NCBI RefSeq assembly: GCF_030272615.1
Contig: NC_081409.1
Span: 911,986,340-912,050,339 of the forward strand
Direction: 5' to 3'
DNA from: Cryptomeria japonica
Taxonomy: Eukaryota > Streptophyta > Pinopsida > Cupressales > Cupressaceae
DNA length: 64,000 nucleotides
A program made the translations under genes and the position numbers. Below are positions 23,723-34,721 of the stretch, piece after piece. Positions within the stretch are counted from its first letter, which is position 1. Each line of letters opens with the position of its first letter. The notes under the pieces were generated by a model. That model was not told the DNA's origin. It made no database searches and saw nothing but the letters and a program-made list of their open reading frames with translations.

Positions 23723-24709
23723 ATATACTTTCAGGATGTTTGAGAGTGGTTTCGGCCCTCCAGGAGTTATATTGCAAATTCTAGCTTTTGGAGGTTTCCT
23801 CAGTTTTTCAGAGTTAGCCAAATTTCAGGATCAGGAAATTCCAGACTTAGCCAAATTTCAGGATCAGGACAGAAAGGCACAAACTGGGGGTCCCTGTCCA
23901 AGACGGGGATGGGTGTGCGATTCGCACAACAGGTACCCTTAGGTATTTTATTCTGTGTTTGATAGTGTACAAAATACACGTCAACAATACCAGGTAGGAA
24001 GTCATGGCAAATGACTTGGATTGTTCTACATTCCTCAGCTGGAAATCCAGGTTGTCACTTATAATCTTGGACCAATTTACCAATGTCCCTCTAAGACAAT
24101 CTTGGATGAAATAGAACATCCATCCATCGAATATTGCTCCCTGCGGCATTCCCATCACTCTGTTGAGTAGGAATGTTAGATCACTATACTCGTCCTTGAA
24201 ATCTACGCACATGAGTGTCTTGGGAGCCTTGGAATGATGAGACTTAGGCTCAATCATCCACTCTTTGTTTATCATATTCTTGCATACACCCATCTTCTTC
24301 GTTTATCTATCTTCATATTCATCCTTGGTCACATCCTTCATGTCTGCTCCACGTGGAATTCCGAACACCTCAACAAGGTAGGCAATGACAACGCCCTTAG
24401 GAGTTTTGATCATTCACGTGAGAGGATCATAACACCGTGCACATTCCAAGATAAGCTCACTGCGCTGTATGGACTGTGGAAATCCAGCAGCATGGAAAAT
24501 ACCACTCTTCATAATGTTCGCATAGGCTGGGGAAGGAACTTGATCTCCGACTCCGAACATCCGCCGCTGCATCAGGTCGAAGTCCAGGAAATGCATGTTT
24601 GTATCTGTGATCTCCTTCCATCTGGATGAAATCTTGAGCTCTGGATAGAATCCAGTCTCCAACATCTTCTATAGTTCTTTGCTTTCCTTATATCCAAACT
24701 TTGACATTG

Positions 24710-26208
24710 CACCTATACGAAGCTCGAAGTTAGACTTAGGAAAATAAATAATATTCTTGATAAAAATCTTGACTTTCTAAAGATTTTAGCTAACTAGAGC
24801 ATAAAGTTAGGAGAATAATCCACACTCTTGGTAAATTTTAACAATTAAGTTCAAAATGTGACAACTTAAGGCATGGAAACCTTCATAAAATTTATTGATA
24901 CCTCCTTATACTTAGAAAATATGCAAGCTAAAATGTAAAGGAGTATATCGGATCAACGATGACTAAGGAAAGGTGTGAAAGGTTGTGTTTTCACACAAGG
25001 TGTGTCTGAGGACACCTTCTGCAGTCAACAATGGAGGTCAAATCTGAAGACAACCTGAAAAACATGTTGTAATCTTCAAAAATATGCATAAACTTGATAA
25101 AAATCAGTTTTAATGATGAAAACAATCATATCCAGGAATGTAAGTGTGGCTGGTAAAAATTTAATTTATGAGGACAAGTCTGAAAATTGATTACTTTAGA
25201 CTTACCAGCACCATGCAAAGTGGTTAAAAACTTCTGAAAATGATAGAAAATGACCAAGGAACCAGCTCCAAGCAAAATCGCCAAAGTGGTTAGGTGGCTG
25301 GAAATGAAAATTTTTGAGGACAACCGCCTATAATGGAGTTTTCAGACCTGCAACAACGATTAAATGGTCTGAAAATGCACTAAACACTCCACAAACTCCT
25401 CCAAATGCAAATCGCCTAAGTTGGAATTGGCTAGGCAATGAAATTTGAAGTCTGAAAATTAATGGGCGGCCATTAATGGAGGTCAAATTTGAAGACAAAC
25501 CTCAGATCTGGAATGAACTAGCAAGCCAGGAATGAAGGCAGCCACCAAAAATGAAGAAAATCACCGCAAACAATGGCACAAAGCACTCCCAAATGCAAAT
25601 CGAAATTTCCCAGCTATGGTGCCAAAGTCAAAATTCTGAAAATATCACTAATGTCAGCTTGGATCTGCAGCAACCTGGAAAATCGCCCAAGTTGGGGAAT
25701 AGACACCCAAACACAAAAAATCACCTTCCTTAACAAAATCGCTCTTCACCAAAAATTGCCATTTTTTGCAAAATCGTGGCATTCAATCAACAATGGCAGC
25801 AAGGAGATATGGCGCCCAGCTGAAAAAAATGGAATGGCAATGGCAGCCAACAAAGTCTTCGATCACTTCACTTCAATCACTTTGCTAAAATTCGCCAACT
25901 ATGGGAAAAATCGCCTTTCTATGGAGACACCTGGCAAATTTTAATAATAAAATAATGCTAAGGCTCCTCTCTTATACTTGCTTTTACCTCTTTCTTTCAC
26001 CACACAAGCAATGTGGGATAAAACACTTGTATATATACTTGCTTGGGAAAAAGTAACTTGCTTCTAGAAGGTTCAAAATATTAAATGTTTTTTTGCAAGT
26101 TATTGATTTTGCTTTTAAAATTTTAAATAATTGTTAATCATCGTTTAAAAGCAATTAAAATGGGGCGGGCTTATTAAAATATTGCAATTTAAATCCAAAT
26201 TAAGCCTC
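24710..26208 (-). other. Leader and promoter region of unit D
   Basis: This lies between the gene start and the hairpin array of D. A TATATATA stretch at 26030-26037 could be P1. The stretch 24990-25560 repeats words such as GGAGGTCAAATCTGAAGACAA and TCTGAAAAT around CGCC, reminiscent of the GCGAAT-rich leaders of A and K. No separate gene is visible; the open frames here look incidental. Confidence 0.45.
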
Positions 26209-26264
26209 CAGGGGAAAATCGACCTTAGTTGGGATTAAAAAATCCCTTTAAAAATCATTAAAAT

Positions 26265-27374
26265 TGTAATGTCCCCACCTTTTTAGCATCTCATTGGAGT
26301 TCTTAGCCTTTACATTCTCCAAAGGCTAAGTGGAGAAATAAGGAGAAATTGATTAAATTAATTTCTTATTAAGTCATTAAATAAAATAAAATTAAAAAAG
26401 GTGACTTTATATTTAATTAATTTAATTAAATGTGACTTAAGTGATTTATTTAAATATTTTAATGTTATTATAAAGTTATAAAGTAACTTTATAATAATAA
26501 AGTCACTTTAATATTATAATGTGTGAATATGTCTTTAATCCCACATTGGCCAAGAAAGTGTTCGAGCTCTCATAAGAAAGAATAAGAAGGGACTTAAGAG
26601 CTCATTTTATATCATCCATCCAGAGAATTGATATTTGTTTGTTATGAACTTGGGAGAAGAAGCCAAGGGTTTCTGATTCAGTCAGCCATTGGAGAGCGAC
26701 AATTCTTCAGTGGTGCAACCATTTGAGGTGGTGAAATATCCACTAAATTTGGCATTTCAGGAGAGCTTCATTCTGGAGTTCTATTTGGGCTTTAAAAAGA
26801 AGGGAAGACATCTAGGGTATGCAGATTTTCGAATATATATTAATTGCAGACCTACAGTTTCATTTGGCAGCCATTAAAAATCAGAATTGAAGCAATCATT
26901 TCAAAATACAATTGCTGCTACAGTACCCGCGCTACAGTACCACCGTACGGACTGCTACAGTGCCGCGTGAACAGTACCGCGTGAATAGTGCCGCCGTACG
27001 GATTGCTACAGTACCGCGTGAACAGTAATTTTTTCAAAAAAAATAAAATTTGCAGTTGGCAGATTTTTTTCAACTACTGGGACAGCAAAAATCAGGTTTT
27101 TATCTTACATTGTAATGAATTTGTTTTCCAGGCATATTGGCCATAAAACAGAACAAACATTCCCTTGATAGTTTCGTAAATTAATTCCAGCAGTAATATT
27201 ATTGTTCCAGTATTATTTTAAGCATAGGAGTTTATTCCAGTATTGTTTCATTGCTCATTATTACCAAAAAAAAACACAAAAAAAATCTATAAACATTCAA
27301 AAACCAAAACGAATTCAAATCTATTGCATTCAAAAGAAACAGTCAGCAGAGGAGAGCCAAGTTGGGTTCTTACA
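26265..27374 (+). mobile_element. LTR E, TGTAATGTCCCC-type solo LTR
   Basis: Starts TGTAATGTCCCC and ends GGGTTCTTACA, flanked by the duplication AAAAT (26260-26264, 27375-27379). It is homologous to LTR F and lies inside the D array. No coding sequence. Confidence 0.85.
26928..27028 (+). repeat. CTACAGTACCG / GAACAGTACCG cluster in LTR E
   Basis: Short words GCTACAGTACC, CCGTACGG and GCGTGAACAGTA alternate. This is the GC-richest spot of an otherwise AT-rich LTR and is homologous to 11578-11665 in F. Confidence 0.7.
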
Positions 27375-28309
27375 AAAATTGTCAAAAATTCCCCATTAGG
27401 CAAAATCGATGGCAATCTGGATGAAAATCTGGACATAAAACTCACTAAAATGCTCTCAGTGGAAAATCGACCTTAGTCTGGACTGAGAGTCTCTGCACAA
27501 AAATCCGCACTAACTTGTCACAAAACATCCTGGTGGAAAATCGACCCAGGCATGGAATTATCCTTAACGTTGTCTGCAGTCCAGTCCGCACTCCTGGTGG
27601 AAAATCGATGGTAGTATGGAAAAATCCTGACACTAAGCCAAATTTTAGCACTTCTAGGGGAAAAACGACCTAGGTATGGATAAACAGTGGTGGAAAATCA
27701 TAGCCAGTATGGATTTCAGAGGAAACCCATGTGTAGTGTGGATTTTGAGTGGGGGAAAGGGGTGGGTAGTCTAGAATGTGAGGGGAAAAGCACCTCTAGC
27801 ATGGAATTTGACCTTCTAACCCTTGGAAAATTGATTTCCCTTAGGAATTTATCATTTTAACCACTCAAAGTCACTTAAAAACTTTTAAATTAGACTAGAC
27901 TTAGGCAAATTTTCCCAAAAATAGAGCGAAATACTAGGAAATTATCGGGATAAAGTGCGAAATCAATTTAAATAATACCTTAGGAGCGAGAAAACAACTC
28001 CAAAAGGTCTGTGAATACCTTGGCACTTTAAAATCACTGATGTGCGTGTTTAAAAACACGTTAACGCTCAATAGGTCAACACTTAGACAAAAAATAGGAT
28101 CATTAAAATATCAACATTTACAACTTGATCTTAATACTTCAAAAAACCCTAGATGGCACTAGGCATGATCAAAACTCCGAGACTCGGGCACAAGAAACAC
28201 AAAATTGCCCACTTAGCAGCCAAAACCCTAACCTAACAATGCAGAAAGCAGGAAAAGAGGGGGTCCCCGTTAGCAATGGGGCGATGTGTGAAAAGGTCAC
28301 AACATGGCC

Positions 28310-28531
28310 CCACCATCAGGTTTAGGTACGCATCTGCTAGCACGATTGAGGAATGTCCGCCTAGGTTTTAGCCAACATATTGGGTTTTCATCCAACAGGG
28401 ACATTACATGCCCACCACGCTCCATAGGGTTCATCATTTGGAGAGGTTAAGCAATGGGATAATCTGTGTGAGCCTTTTCCTGTCCATCATAATACAATGT
28501 ACTTATGAATCTATGATCATAATCAAGTGTG
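28310..28531 (-). other. Gap between units D and C with an LTR-start remnant
   Basis: On the minus strand TGTAATGTCCC begins at 28408, preceded by GGAGCGTGGTGGGCA. This looks like the start of an older TGTAAT-type LTR that D later interrupted. Nothing else is recognised. Confidence 0.4.
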
Positions 28532-29392
28532 CTAACTATTAATGTGTTTTTTATGCACATGCGAACACAAAATAAAATACCCAAAAGTATCTTATCCTCT
28601 CTTGAACAAAATCTCTCAAATGCCAAAGATTAGCTTAAGGATCACTTGAGAAGACTCCAAGGTTCATGAATGTAGGGTCACTACGTGTGGATAAGCTCAA
28701 TGGTTTGATGTGATTACACTGGAATCACAAGGGGACTTACATTTGAATGCATGAATGCTTGATTTGTTGGAACTTGATCATCTAATGTTGCTATATGGTG
28801 ATGCTCTTTGTCCTAAACTAGCTTGATTTTGAAAAAATGGCAAAAGGTAAAGGGTTGAGAAGGTCTATTCTAAGGCCTAGAATGTAAGAACATGGATGAA
28901 TGACTATGGAACCCTACCGAGCGAGGTCTCAGCATTATCTTGAACAATTTGACACAAGCTCAGTGCAATCTTCTAAGGACATTTCAAAGATGTTCAAATC
29001 ACTACCATCGAACATTGCTCACCATTCAAGTTAATGCATAAACAATGGATGCATAACAATTTGAAGTTAGGCTCATACTACTCCAATTGGCCACACAAGG
29101 CACACTTACAATCAATAAGAGGCTAGTGGTATGGACTAGGTGCATTCCACATGAATACATTCTCCAAATTCTCCCATTCAATCTAATTTATTTATCATCT
29201 AAGATGAAGATCCAAGAAGAAACCATGCACATTGTAAAGAAACAACACACTTCACCATAACTTCAATGAAAATGGAGTTCATTTACAACTCAGGCAACAA
29301 TTTCTGCCTTCTCTTCCTAGTCTACTCTAACTTCTATTCTACTCTCTTAAGACTATCTATTGACTATTAACCTTTACAAAAGAAGAGCTTGA

Positions 29393-29485
29393 GCTTTATA
29401 TAGAGAGAGCTCATTACAATTAACGACCAAGATCAAATCTCTATCAATGACTAAGATTTTACAATGAAAACCCTAATTAGGGTTT
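29393..29485 (-). promoter_or_regulatory. Inverted telo-box and TATA (P2) of unit C
   Basis: AAACCCTAATTAGGGTTT at 29485-29468, then TATATAAAGC at 29402-29393 on the minus strand. The spacing, 83 bases start to start, is almost the same as in A and B. Confidence 0.65.
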
Positions 29486-29542
29486 GCTACAACAAACTCT
29501 CCTTAGCCAATGAGAAAATTACAATATTTGAACACGTCATCC

Positions 29543-30169
29543 TTAGAATATTCGGCCAATAAATATTGAGGGTAGGTACATCGGAGTTTGTGCACTCATG
29601 GATAGGTTTGGTTCATTGAATCTAGACGTGCTGAAGTGGAACCTTTCTGATTGGTGGAGTAGTGACTGGGATGCCACCTCAATCTTGGACTTGTAAACTT
29701 GATTTGATTCATCATCATGAAGGGATGTCGAGAGATATCTCTTGATTCTCAGCATTATTCAGTTGCTCAATGTGATGATTGATGAGAAGTGGACTTTGAT
29801 TAACTCTTCTGAAACTATCTGCTTCTTTGATCATGTTTGATATTGTGTGATGACCTTGATTGTTCCTCCGTTTTTTGACATACTTGATGAATGATGCAAC
29901 TGGTTGAATGTAGCTTTTCATTGTACTGACTTCAATTTCTGGATTCCTGAAGGGAATTCAAGATTGTAAAACATTCTCTAACCATGTAGGTTATTCTTCC
30001 TTTCATGCTCTAGTGTTAGTTGATGAAGCTTCTTGAACAGGTCATCCTTGTATCTTGTCCTTGGTGTTGAAATTTTCCCCTTGAGATACCTGTTACAATC
30101 TTCCTCCAACTTGGTCCTTTTGATCTCTTTCCTTACCTCCTGCAAAACAAACAATTGGGCATCAAACAT
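29543..30169 (-). pseudogene. Short U3-resident ORF of unit C, broken
   Basis: The product is not recognised. Three overlapping or adjacent frames (30169-29978, 29921-29715, 29755-29543) look like one reading frame broken by shifts and stops. The first is basic and helical (EVRKEIKRTKLEEDCNRY). A later part reads KKQIVSEELIK and then EVASQSLLHQ, matching the end of the unit B cargo and the DNA just after it. The frame sits between P1 and P2, in the usual cargo slot. A possible splice junction lies before 30130 (CTCCTGCAAAACAAAC on the plus strand). Confidence 0.5.
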
Positions 30170-30647
30170 ACATGATATATAACTTGATCTAATCTTTGAT
30201 TTTTGATGATTACTTTCTAAATCTGATCAAAGGACTGACAATAATCAATGAATTCACTGTGTGTAAGGCAAACTTAATGTCCTAGGGCAAATTTAGGTTG
30301 TCTTAATGATCGAATTTACTAATTGATATGTCTCCCAAGCTCCCAACTGAGTACAATTCGCTCCCTCTTGATTAATTCAGACGCTTCATGGTAAATTCGC
30401 CTTCCTAAAACATCAGATCTGTATCTTTCATGCTCGAATTTATCTTCTTTGATTACCAGGTCTGCACCTTCAATGTCCAATTTTGCCATTGTGCTGGAAC
30501 AATTCGCCTATGTTTTGATGAAATTCGCTCATGTACTGACAAAATTTGATGTCTAGCTGAACAAGTTCACTAAATCTGCTCCCAAATTTGCATTTGGAGA
30601 GAAGAAAATGTTTGAGTTGATGGTTAAAATGAATGTTCTAATTTCTC

Positions 30648-30742
30648 CTTTATAGGCGCTTAGGGTAAAGGTCATGTCTTTTGGGTATAAGGCCGACTTG
30701 CTTTGACAAAATAATAAATTGCCTTCCTCATGCTAGCCGACT
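30648..30742 (-). promoter_or_regulatory. Putative promoter P1 of unit C
   Basis: Minus strand: AGTCGGCT (30742-30735) and CAAGTCGGCC (30700-30691), then GCGCCTATAAAGG with TATA at about 30655-30648. Same order as A, B and K. Confidence 0.6.
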
Positions 30743-30835
30743 CAACACAAACTTTCTTCATCTCCTTTGTAATTCGAATTTTGAATTAATCTTGGCGCCA
30801 AAATGCTTGTTTTTGATAAATTTGCTTTAGGACCT

Positions 30836-31760
30836 TAGGGAGGTACACGACCTTAGTGAAATTTTTGCTCCATGACCTTGGTAAGGACAAGATCAAGGTG
30901 AAAAATTTCGCTCCATGTCTTTAGCAAGGACAGGATCAAGGTAAAAAATTCACTCCAAGACCTTTGTAAAGTACATGCCTTGATAAAAATTTCGTTCTAG
31001 GACCTTAGCAAGGACATGACTCAAAATTCACTCCGGATCCTCTCCAAGGACAGGGTCAAGGTCAAAAAAGTTCTCTCCATGTTCTTAGCAAGGACAAGGT
31101 CAAGGTGAAAAAGTTCGCTCTGTCCTTTGGAAGGACAAGGTCAAGGTGAAAAAGTTCGCTCTATGTCCTTTGGAAGGACAAGGTCAAGGTGAAAAAGTTC
31201 GCTCTATGTCCTTAGCAAGGAGAAGGTCAAGGTGAAAAAGTATGCTCTATGTCCTTAGCAAGGACATGACTTGAAATTCGCTGTATGACCTTTGGAAGGT
31301 ACATCACTTGGTGAAGAGAATTTCGCTCTTGATCCTTTAGAAGGTACATGACAAAGTTTGCTCTCAATCTTGAATAAGGTACATGATCTCTCCAAATTCG
31401 CTCTTGACCCTTGGCAAGGTACATACTTGATTTTGGACAAAGTTCGCTCTAAGACCTTTCCAAGGGCATTTACTCTAGGACCTTTCCAAGGACATCACTT
31501 CAAAATTCGCTCTGGATCCTTGACAAGGACATTCACCCTAGGATCTTAGCAAGGTACATGACTTGAAGCAAAATTCGCTTTAGGACCTTTGGAAGGTACA
31601 CGTCCTCGTGAAGATTTTCGCTCTATGACCTTTGCAAGGTACATGGCAATTTCACTCTGGATCCTTCGGAAGGTACAGGAGTCTATGTCCCTAGCAAGGT
31701 ACGGGGTCAAGGTACTTAGGCAAATTTTGCTCCAATGAGGGAGCAATGAGGGAGCAAGGT
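30836..31760 (-). repeat. Hairpin-motif array of unit C (about 20 dense copies)
   Basis: Short dyads of the type TGTCCTT-AGC-AAGGACA alternate with TTCGCTC words. From 31111 to 31240 three nearly identical tandem units of about 43 bp appear; elsewhere copies recur every 40-60 bp. Stems vary as TCCTT/AAGGA, ACCTT/AAGGT and related forms. The inner core resembles that of A, but the outer GAGCGAA arm is missing. Confidence 0.8.
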
Positions 31761-32044
31761 ACACATCCTTAGGAAAGACTCTCGACTTAGTCCTTTCACC
31801 CGACTTTGCTCAATTTGTTCAATCTTCAAGTCTTTCACCCATAAATCATTCTTGCAACATGTTTGATGACTCACTTCACTCCACCTTAAGGAGACCAACC
31901 TGACATGATGACCTTCTAGCTACTTGAGAAACTCTATCCCTTCAATGCAAAGATTAACAGCAAAGACTCTTAGACAACCTAGAGAGCAAAAAGTGGGGGT
32001 CCCCATTTTCAAGGGGCAATGTGTGAATACCTCACAACACTAAC

Positions 32045-32508
32045 CAAGACCACAACCAACTCAATGAAATTGTTGATGGATGACAATTTTCTAATATGTT
32101 GCAAGAATAAGTGTTTCATTCACCAATTCTTCATTCAACCCCTCATTTAATTCTAGTTATTCTAGATTGAATCTTTCTAAAGTCACCAAGATCCCAAATC
32201 AATCTTGGAAATACAATGTATTTCATTAATTGTTTATTTGTTGTTAGGTCTGGTTGATGTAGTTCCTTAACAACTATATATTTCTTATTTTTAAATAACT
32301 TTTCTTGGCTATCTATATTGCCTTGCAAAACTCAAGTCATACCTAACTTTGCTAATGGCTTGGTCTTTGCAACTTCTAACTTACTTGGGAATTGTTTTTA
32401 ATGAAGATCTATTTCACAATTCAACTTGTGTTGTGCTAGTTTGATATTATCACAAGTTGCAAAACTTGAAACAGGATATGTTTTTGCCCTTAATTCAAAA
32501 AGTGAGTC
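32045..32508. other. Unassigned stretch
   Basis: Between unit C and the small hAT. AT-rich; no coding or repeat structure recognised. Confidence 0.5.
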
Positions 32509-32516
32509 ATCCCAAT

Positions 32517-33516
32517 CATAGTTGAAAAACTCGAACTTAGCAAGGCCTAAAAATGCTACTCGGCAAAAAATTGGCAAAAATTCAGCAAAAACTCAACAAC
32601 TTCAAAAATTGCTAAAGTTTCATTAGACACTTTTTTTTTTTTGCAAAACTCAATTAGGAGATGCATCCAATGAGTCAAGAAATGAGTACATGAAAGAAAT
32701 AGGCTAAGTCTAATTATATATGATTTATTTAAATGCAAATTGGTTACAAAATGGAATCCTCATGTGGAATGTTGATGGTTGATAGTCTGAAACAAAATGA
32801 AAATAGCAAATTGTTTTTGTAAAACTAAAAGTAAATACTACATCAAAACATTTTACATCTTCCTCTTCCTAGCTCTAGTGAAAACTAGGGGAGAGATAGA
32901 ACTAGAGGGTTTGGTCCTAGGAGTCCGTTGTGGCTCCCCCACCTTGCCAAAATGAGGTTGAGGGTAGCACCCCTTGCGGGGGTCTAAGGGTGAGAGAGAG
33001 AGAGGTAGAGAGATAGGTCTAGATCTTGGGATAGAGAGTGGTAGAGAGAGGGGATAGAAGAGGGATGATAGGAGAAAGATAGGTCTAGAATTCATGGTAG
33101 ATAAAGTAAATGATATATAGAGAGCAAGAGAACGTTGATAGGAGCTTGCTGATTACTAAAATTTGACAAGTCTGAAAATTTATAAGATCTTCTAAAACCT
33201 AGAATTTGCATTGTAACTACTAGAGATCTGAAACCACTCTCAAACACCCTGCCAATATATACATGAAATATAACTTAAAGTATAAGAATATTTCATTTAT
33301 ATATTTTGATGAAGAGAATGAGACTGACTTGAAGAAAAATATATTTGGATAATTTTTTGATTTGTCTAGGCCTCTTTTTTTATGCAGCCAAGTTTTTGCC
33401 AGAGACTTGCTAAGTTTTTGTGAAAAACTTGCCAAAGCCTCTACGAGTTTTCTTTGTGAGCTGAAAAACTTGCAAAGCAAAAAAACTCGCTAAGTACTCT
33501 AAGTATTTTAACTATG
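32517..33516 (-). mobile_element. Non-autonomous hAT derivative (1000 bp)
   Basis: It has ends CATAGTTGA...TTAACTATG and an 8-bp duplication ATCCCAAT (32509-32516, 33517-33524), the length expected for hAT. Its left 580 bp parallels the left (3') end of the large hAT, including CTCTTCCTAGCTCTAG near 32866 (large copy 35057) and the aligned TGCATCCAATGAGTCAA (32662; large copy 34865). The interior has a GAGAGA-rich tract (32990-33070) and a segment homologous to the 5' end of the LTR-like units (33161-33288). The transposase is mostly absent. Confidence 0.85.
33161..33288 (+). repeat. Fragment of an LTR-like unit 5' end inside the small hAT
   Basis: The run containing CTGAAACCACTCTCAAACA (33221) and GAAATATAACTTAAAG matches 17470-17576 of unit B and, in reverse, 23700-23830 of B'. 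It includes half of the palindrome but neither terminus. Confidence 0.8.
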
Positions 33517-33524
33517 ATCCCAAT

Positions 33525-34721
33525 AACTCTCAATAACATAACCAAAAGTTTGAAATTTGCAAGGTCCACAATTTAAGATAAGTTTTCTCTGATCCTTAGA
33601 GAGAAGAAACAAAATGACATCTTGCAATAGCATAGTTTAAAGCCAAGGAAAGCATCAAACCAAAACTCAATTTCCCCTTTTGCATCAACTAAATCTGTAA
33701 GGAACGCTTTGGTTGGCCCAACCCTTGCACAATTTTATGGATATTTCTTTGAGGCAAAGTAGTAAAATGAGCTATATATTAAGATGAGCATTAGAAGCAT
33801 GACACACATCTATGACCTTAGATGTGATGTTCATTTCTAAAATAATGTTATATCATTGTGGTCCACTTTCAATATTCTCACATTCTATAACTAGTCCAAT
33901 CAAAGAGTCTCTAGAAATATCCCAAAATTCTTCTCTCCTTTCATTGGGTAACTTAGGATCCATGGGGTGGATACCATTAAAGTCATTACTTGTTCTAGTA
34001 ATCTCATTTTTTGTATTATCCAATTCTAAATATTTCTCTTCAAAATGATCACCATGAGTTTCAAGAGTAGAACCATCCCTTCTACCAACTAGAATATGGA
34101 CAAACTTAAACAAAGATTTGTCTATTTGGCGGTCCATATTTGTCTAAATATTGATTTGTATGAGAAAATTTGACTTACATTCCCTCAATTCTTTTGATGT
34201 CTTCAGGAATTCAATTTTAGCCTCATGACATTGGCTGACTGTAATTAGATTGGTGTGTAGTAAATATTTCATTTGATTTTTACTAGCCCAAACATCCTTG
34301 TAGGTGAATTTCCAATTAGTTATTGATTGACTCCTTTGTGTTAGAATCAATGTGATGTTTTCTATGAATGCTTATCTTCCTTCCCTTTTATCAAAAATGA
34401 AAAATAGAAGCATAATAGTTATGCACTATAGATGATACTATCTGCCTTGGTGAAAATAAATTATTCTTATCAAATGATAATAAAGAGATCTTCATTCTGC
34501 AATAGAGTCCCCTCATAGATATGTGGTACGAATACATTCTCCTTATTATAATCAAATAAACTAATTTCCCTCTTCTATATGAACTTATGTGCACTAGAGT
34601 GAGTTTTGCAGGATGATGTTACAAAATTTTCTTCCAATGAATACCATAATAAGAAAATAGTAAATTTTGTATTATTGCCATTTCCCATGGTAACTAGGGA
34701 GCTTCCATAAGCTATTCCTTG
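33525..34721 (-). other. Unassigned stretch between the two hAT elements
   Basis: AT-rich. Minus-strand open frames at 34137-33853 and 34350-34144 are short and have no recognised motif; they could be remnants of an old element. No terminal repeats or arrays were seen. Confidence 0.4.

Larger units (their letters stand above)
21207..23931 (-). mobile_element. LTR-like unit B' nested in unit B
   Basis: On the minus strand it starts TGTTGTGCGAATCGCAC at 23931 and ends CCACGTCAACA at 21207. The duplication GGTAC lies at 21202-21206 and 23932-23936. It has the start stem-loops, the palindrome, a hairpin array of a second type (22947-23654), a short basic ORF, and a TATAAAAG box at 22032-22025. 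It lacks the telo-box palindrome. At 2725 bp it is the shortest of the family; its 3' part (21207-21460) closely matches that of unit I (38572-38810). Confidence 0.9.
17235..23986 (+). mobile_element. LTR-like unit B (contains B')
   Basis: It starts TGTTGTGACG and ends ATACACGTCAACA, flanked by the duplication ATACC at 17230-17234 and 23987-23991, inside the unit D gene. Order: two start stem-loops, a 50-bp palindrome (17554-17604), hairpin array (17641-18923), TCGGCC boxes and TATA (19161-19253), leader intron, short ORF, telo-box with TATA (20313-20402), and the 3' end, which is interrupted by B' 55 bases before its terminus. Without B' it is about 4.0 kb. Confidence 0.9.
14542..24709 (-). 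pseudogene. Long U3-resident ORF of unit D, split by unit B
   Basis: The N-terminal part runs 24709-23992 and the rest 17234-14542, with unit B inserted between. Function is unknown. Family landmarks are AAGFPQ, WMFYFI, YASWYIQFPTFTYLRIHG and LPRYPTDK. A basic linker (PKRRKN, KKKQK) and a helical C-terminal part follow. The ATG at 24709 is assumed from position. In-frame stops are a TAG at codon 12, a TGA and a TAA between 24294 and 24413, and a TAG at 15670; all are compatible with C-to-T change. A 119-bp tandem duplication (16469-16707) shifts the frame in the middle. The C-terminal reading frame (15600-14542) is otherwise open for 352 codons. It is clearly more diverged from A and K than they are from each other. 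Confidence 0.7.
26209..27808 (-). repeat. GGAAAATCGACC motif array of unit D (split by LTR E)
   Basis: Motif copies at about 26213, 27461, 27532, 27598, 27657, 27690, 27720 and 27781 (plus-strand positions) around GTGGAAAATCGACC and TATGGA or CATGGA. Several have flanking arms that differ in sequence but pair: CTCTCAGT/ACTGAGAG at 27452, CCTGG/CCAGG at 27529, CTAGG/CCTAG at 27654. Spacing is about 35-70 bp. Position right after the D 5' terminus matches the arrays of the other units. Confidence 0.65.
13585..28304 (-). mobile_element. LTR-like unit D (contains B, B' and E)
   Basis: On the minus strand it starts TGTTGTGACC at 28304 and ends CACATCAATA at 13585. The 5-bp duplication TGGCC lies at 13580-13584 and 28305-28309. 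Subtracting nested B and E with their duplications leaves about 6.85 kb. Order in its own direction: two start stem-loops, hairpin array (27808-26209, split by E), TATA near 26030, leader, long gene (24709-14542, split by B), reduced telo-box with TATA (14496-14395), 3' end. Confidence 0.85.
28537..32039 (-). mobile_element. LTR-like unit C
   Basis: On the minus strand it starts TGTTGTGAGG at 32039 and ends CACATTAATA at 28537, flanked by the duplication CTAAC (28532-28536, 32040-32044). It has start stem-loops, a hairpin array (31760-30836), TCGGCC boxes and TATA (30742-30648), a short cargo ORF, telo-box with TATA (29485-29393), and a 3' part similar to A and B. Size 3503 bp, with no nested insertion. 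Confidence 0.9.

Noticed and set aside
17235-23931. A cut-and-paste transposon with about 300-bp terminal inverted repeats (17235-17620 against 23640-23931)
   Set aside because: The inverted similarity comes from two separate units of the same family in opposite orientation: B and B' each have their own termini and 5-bp duplication.
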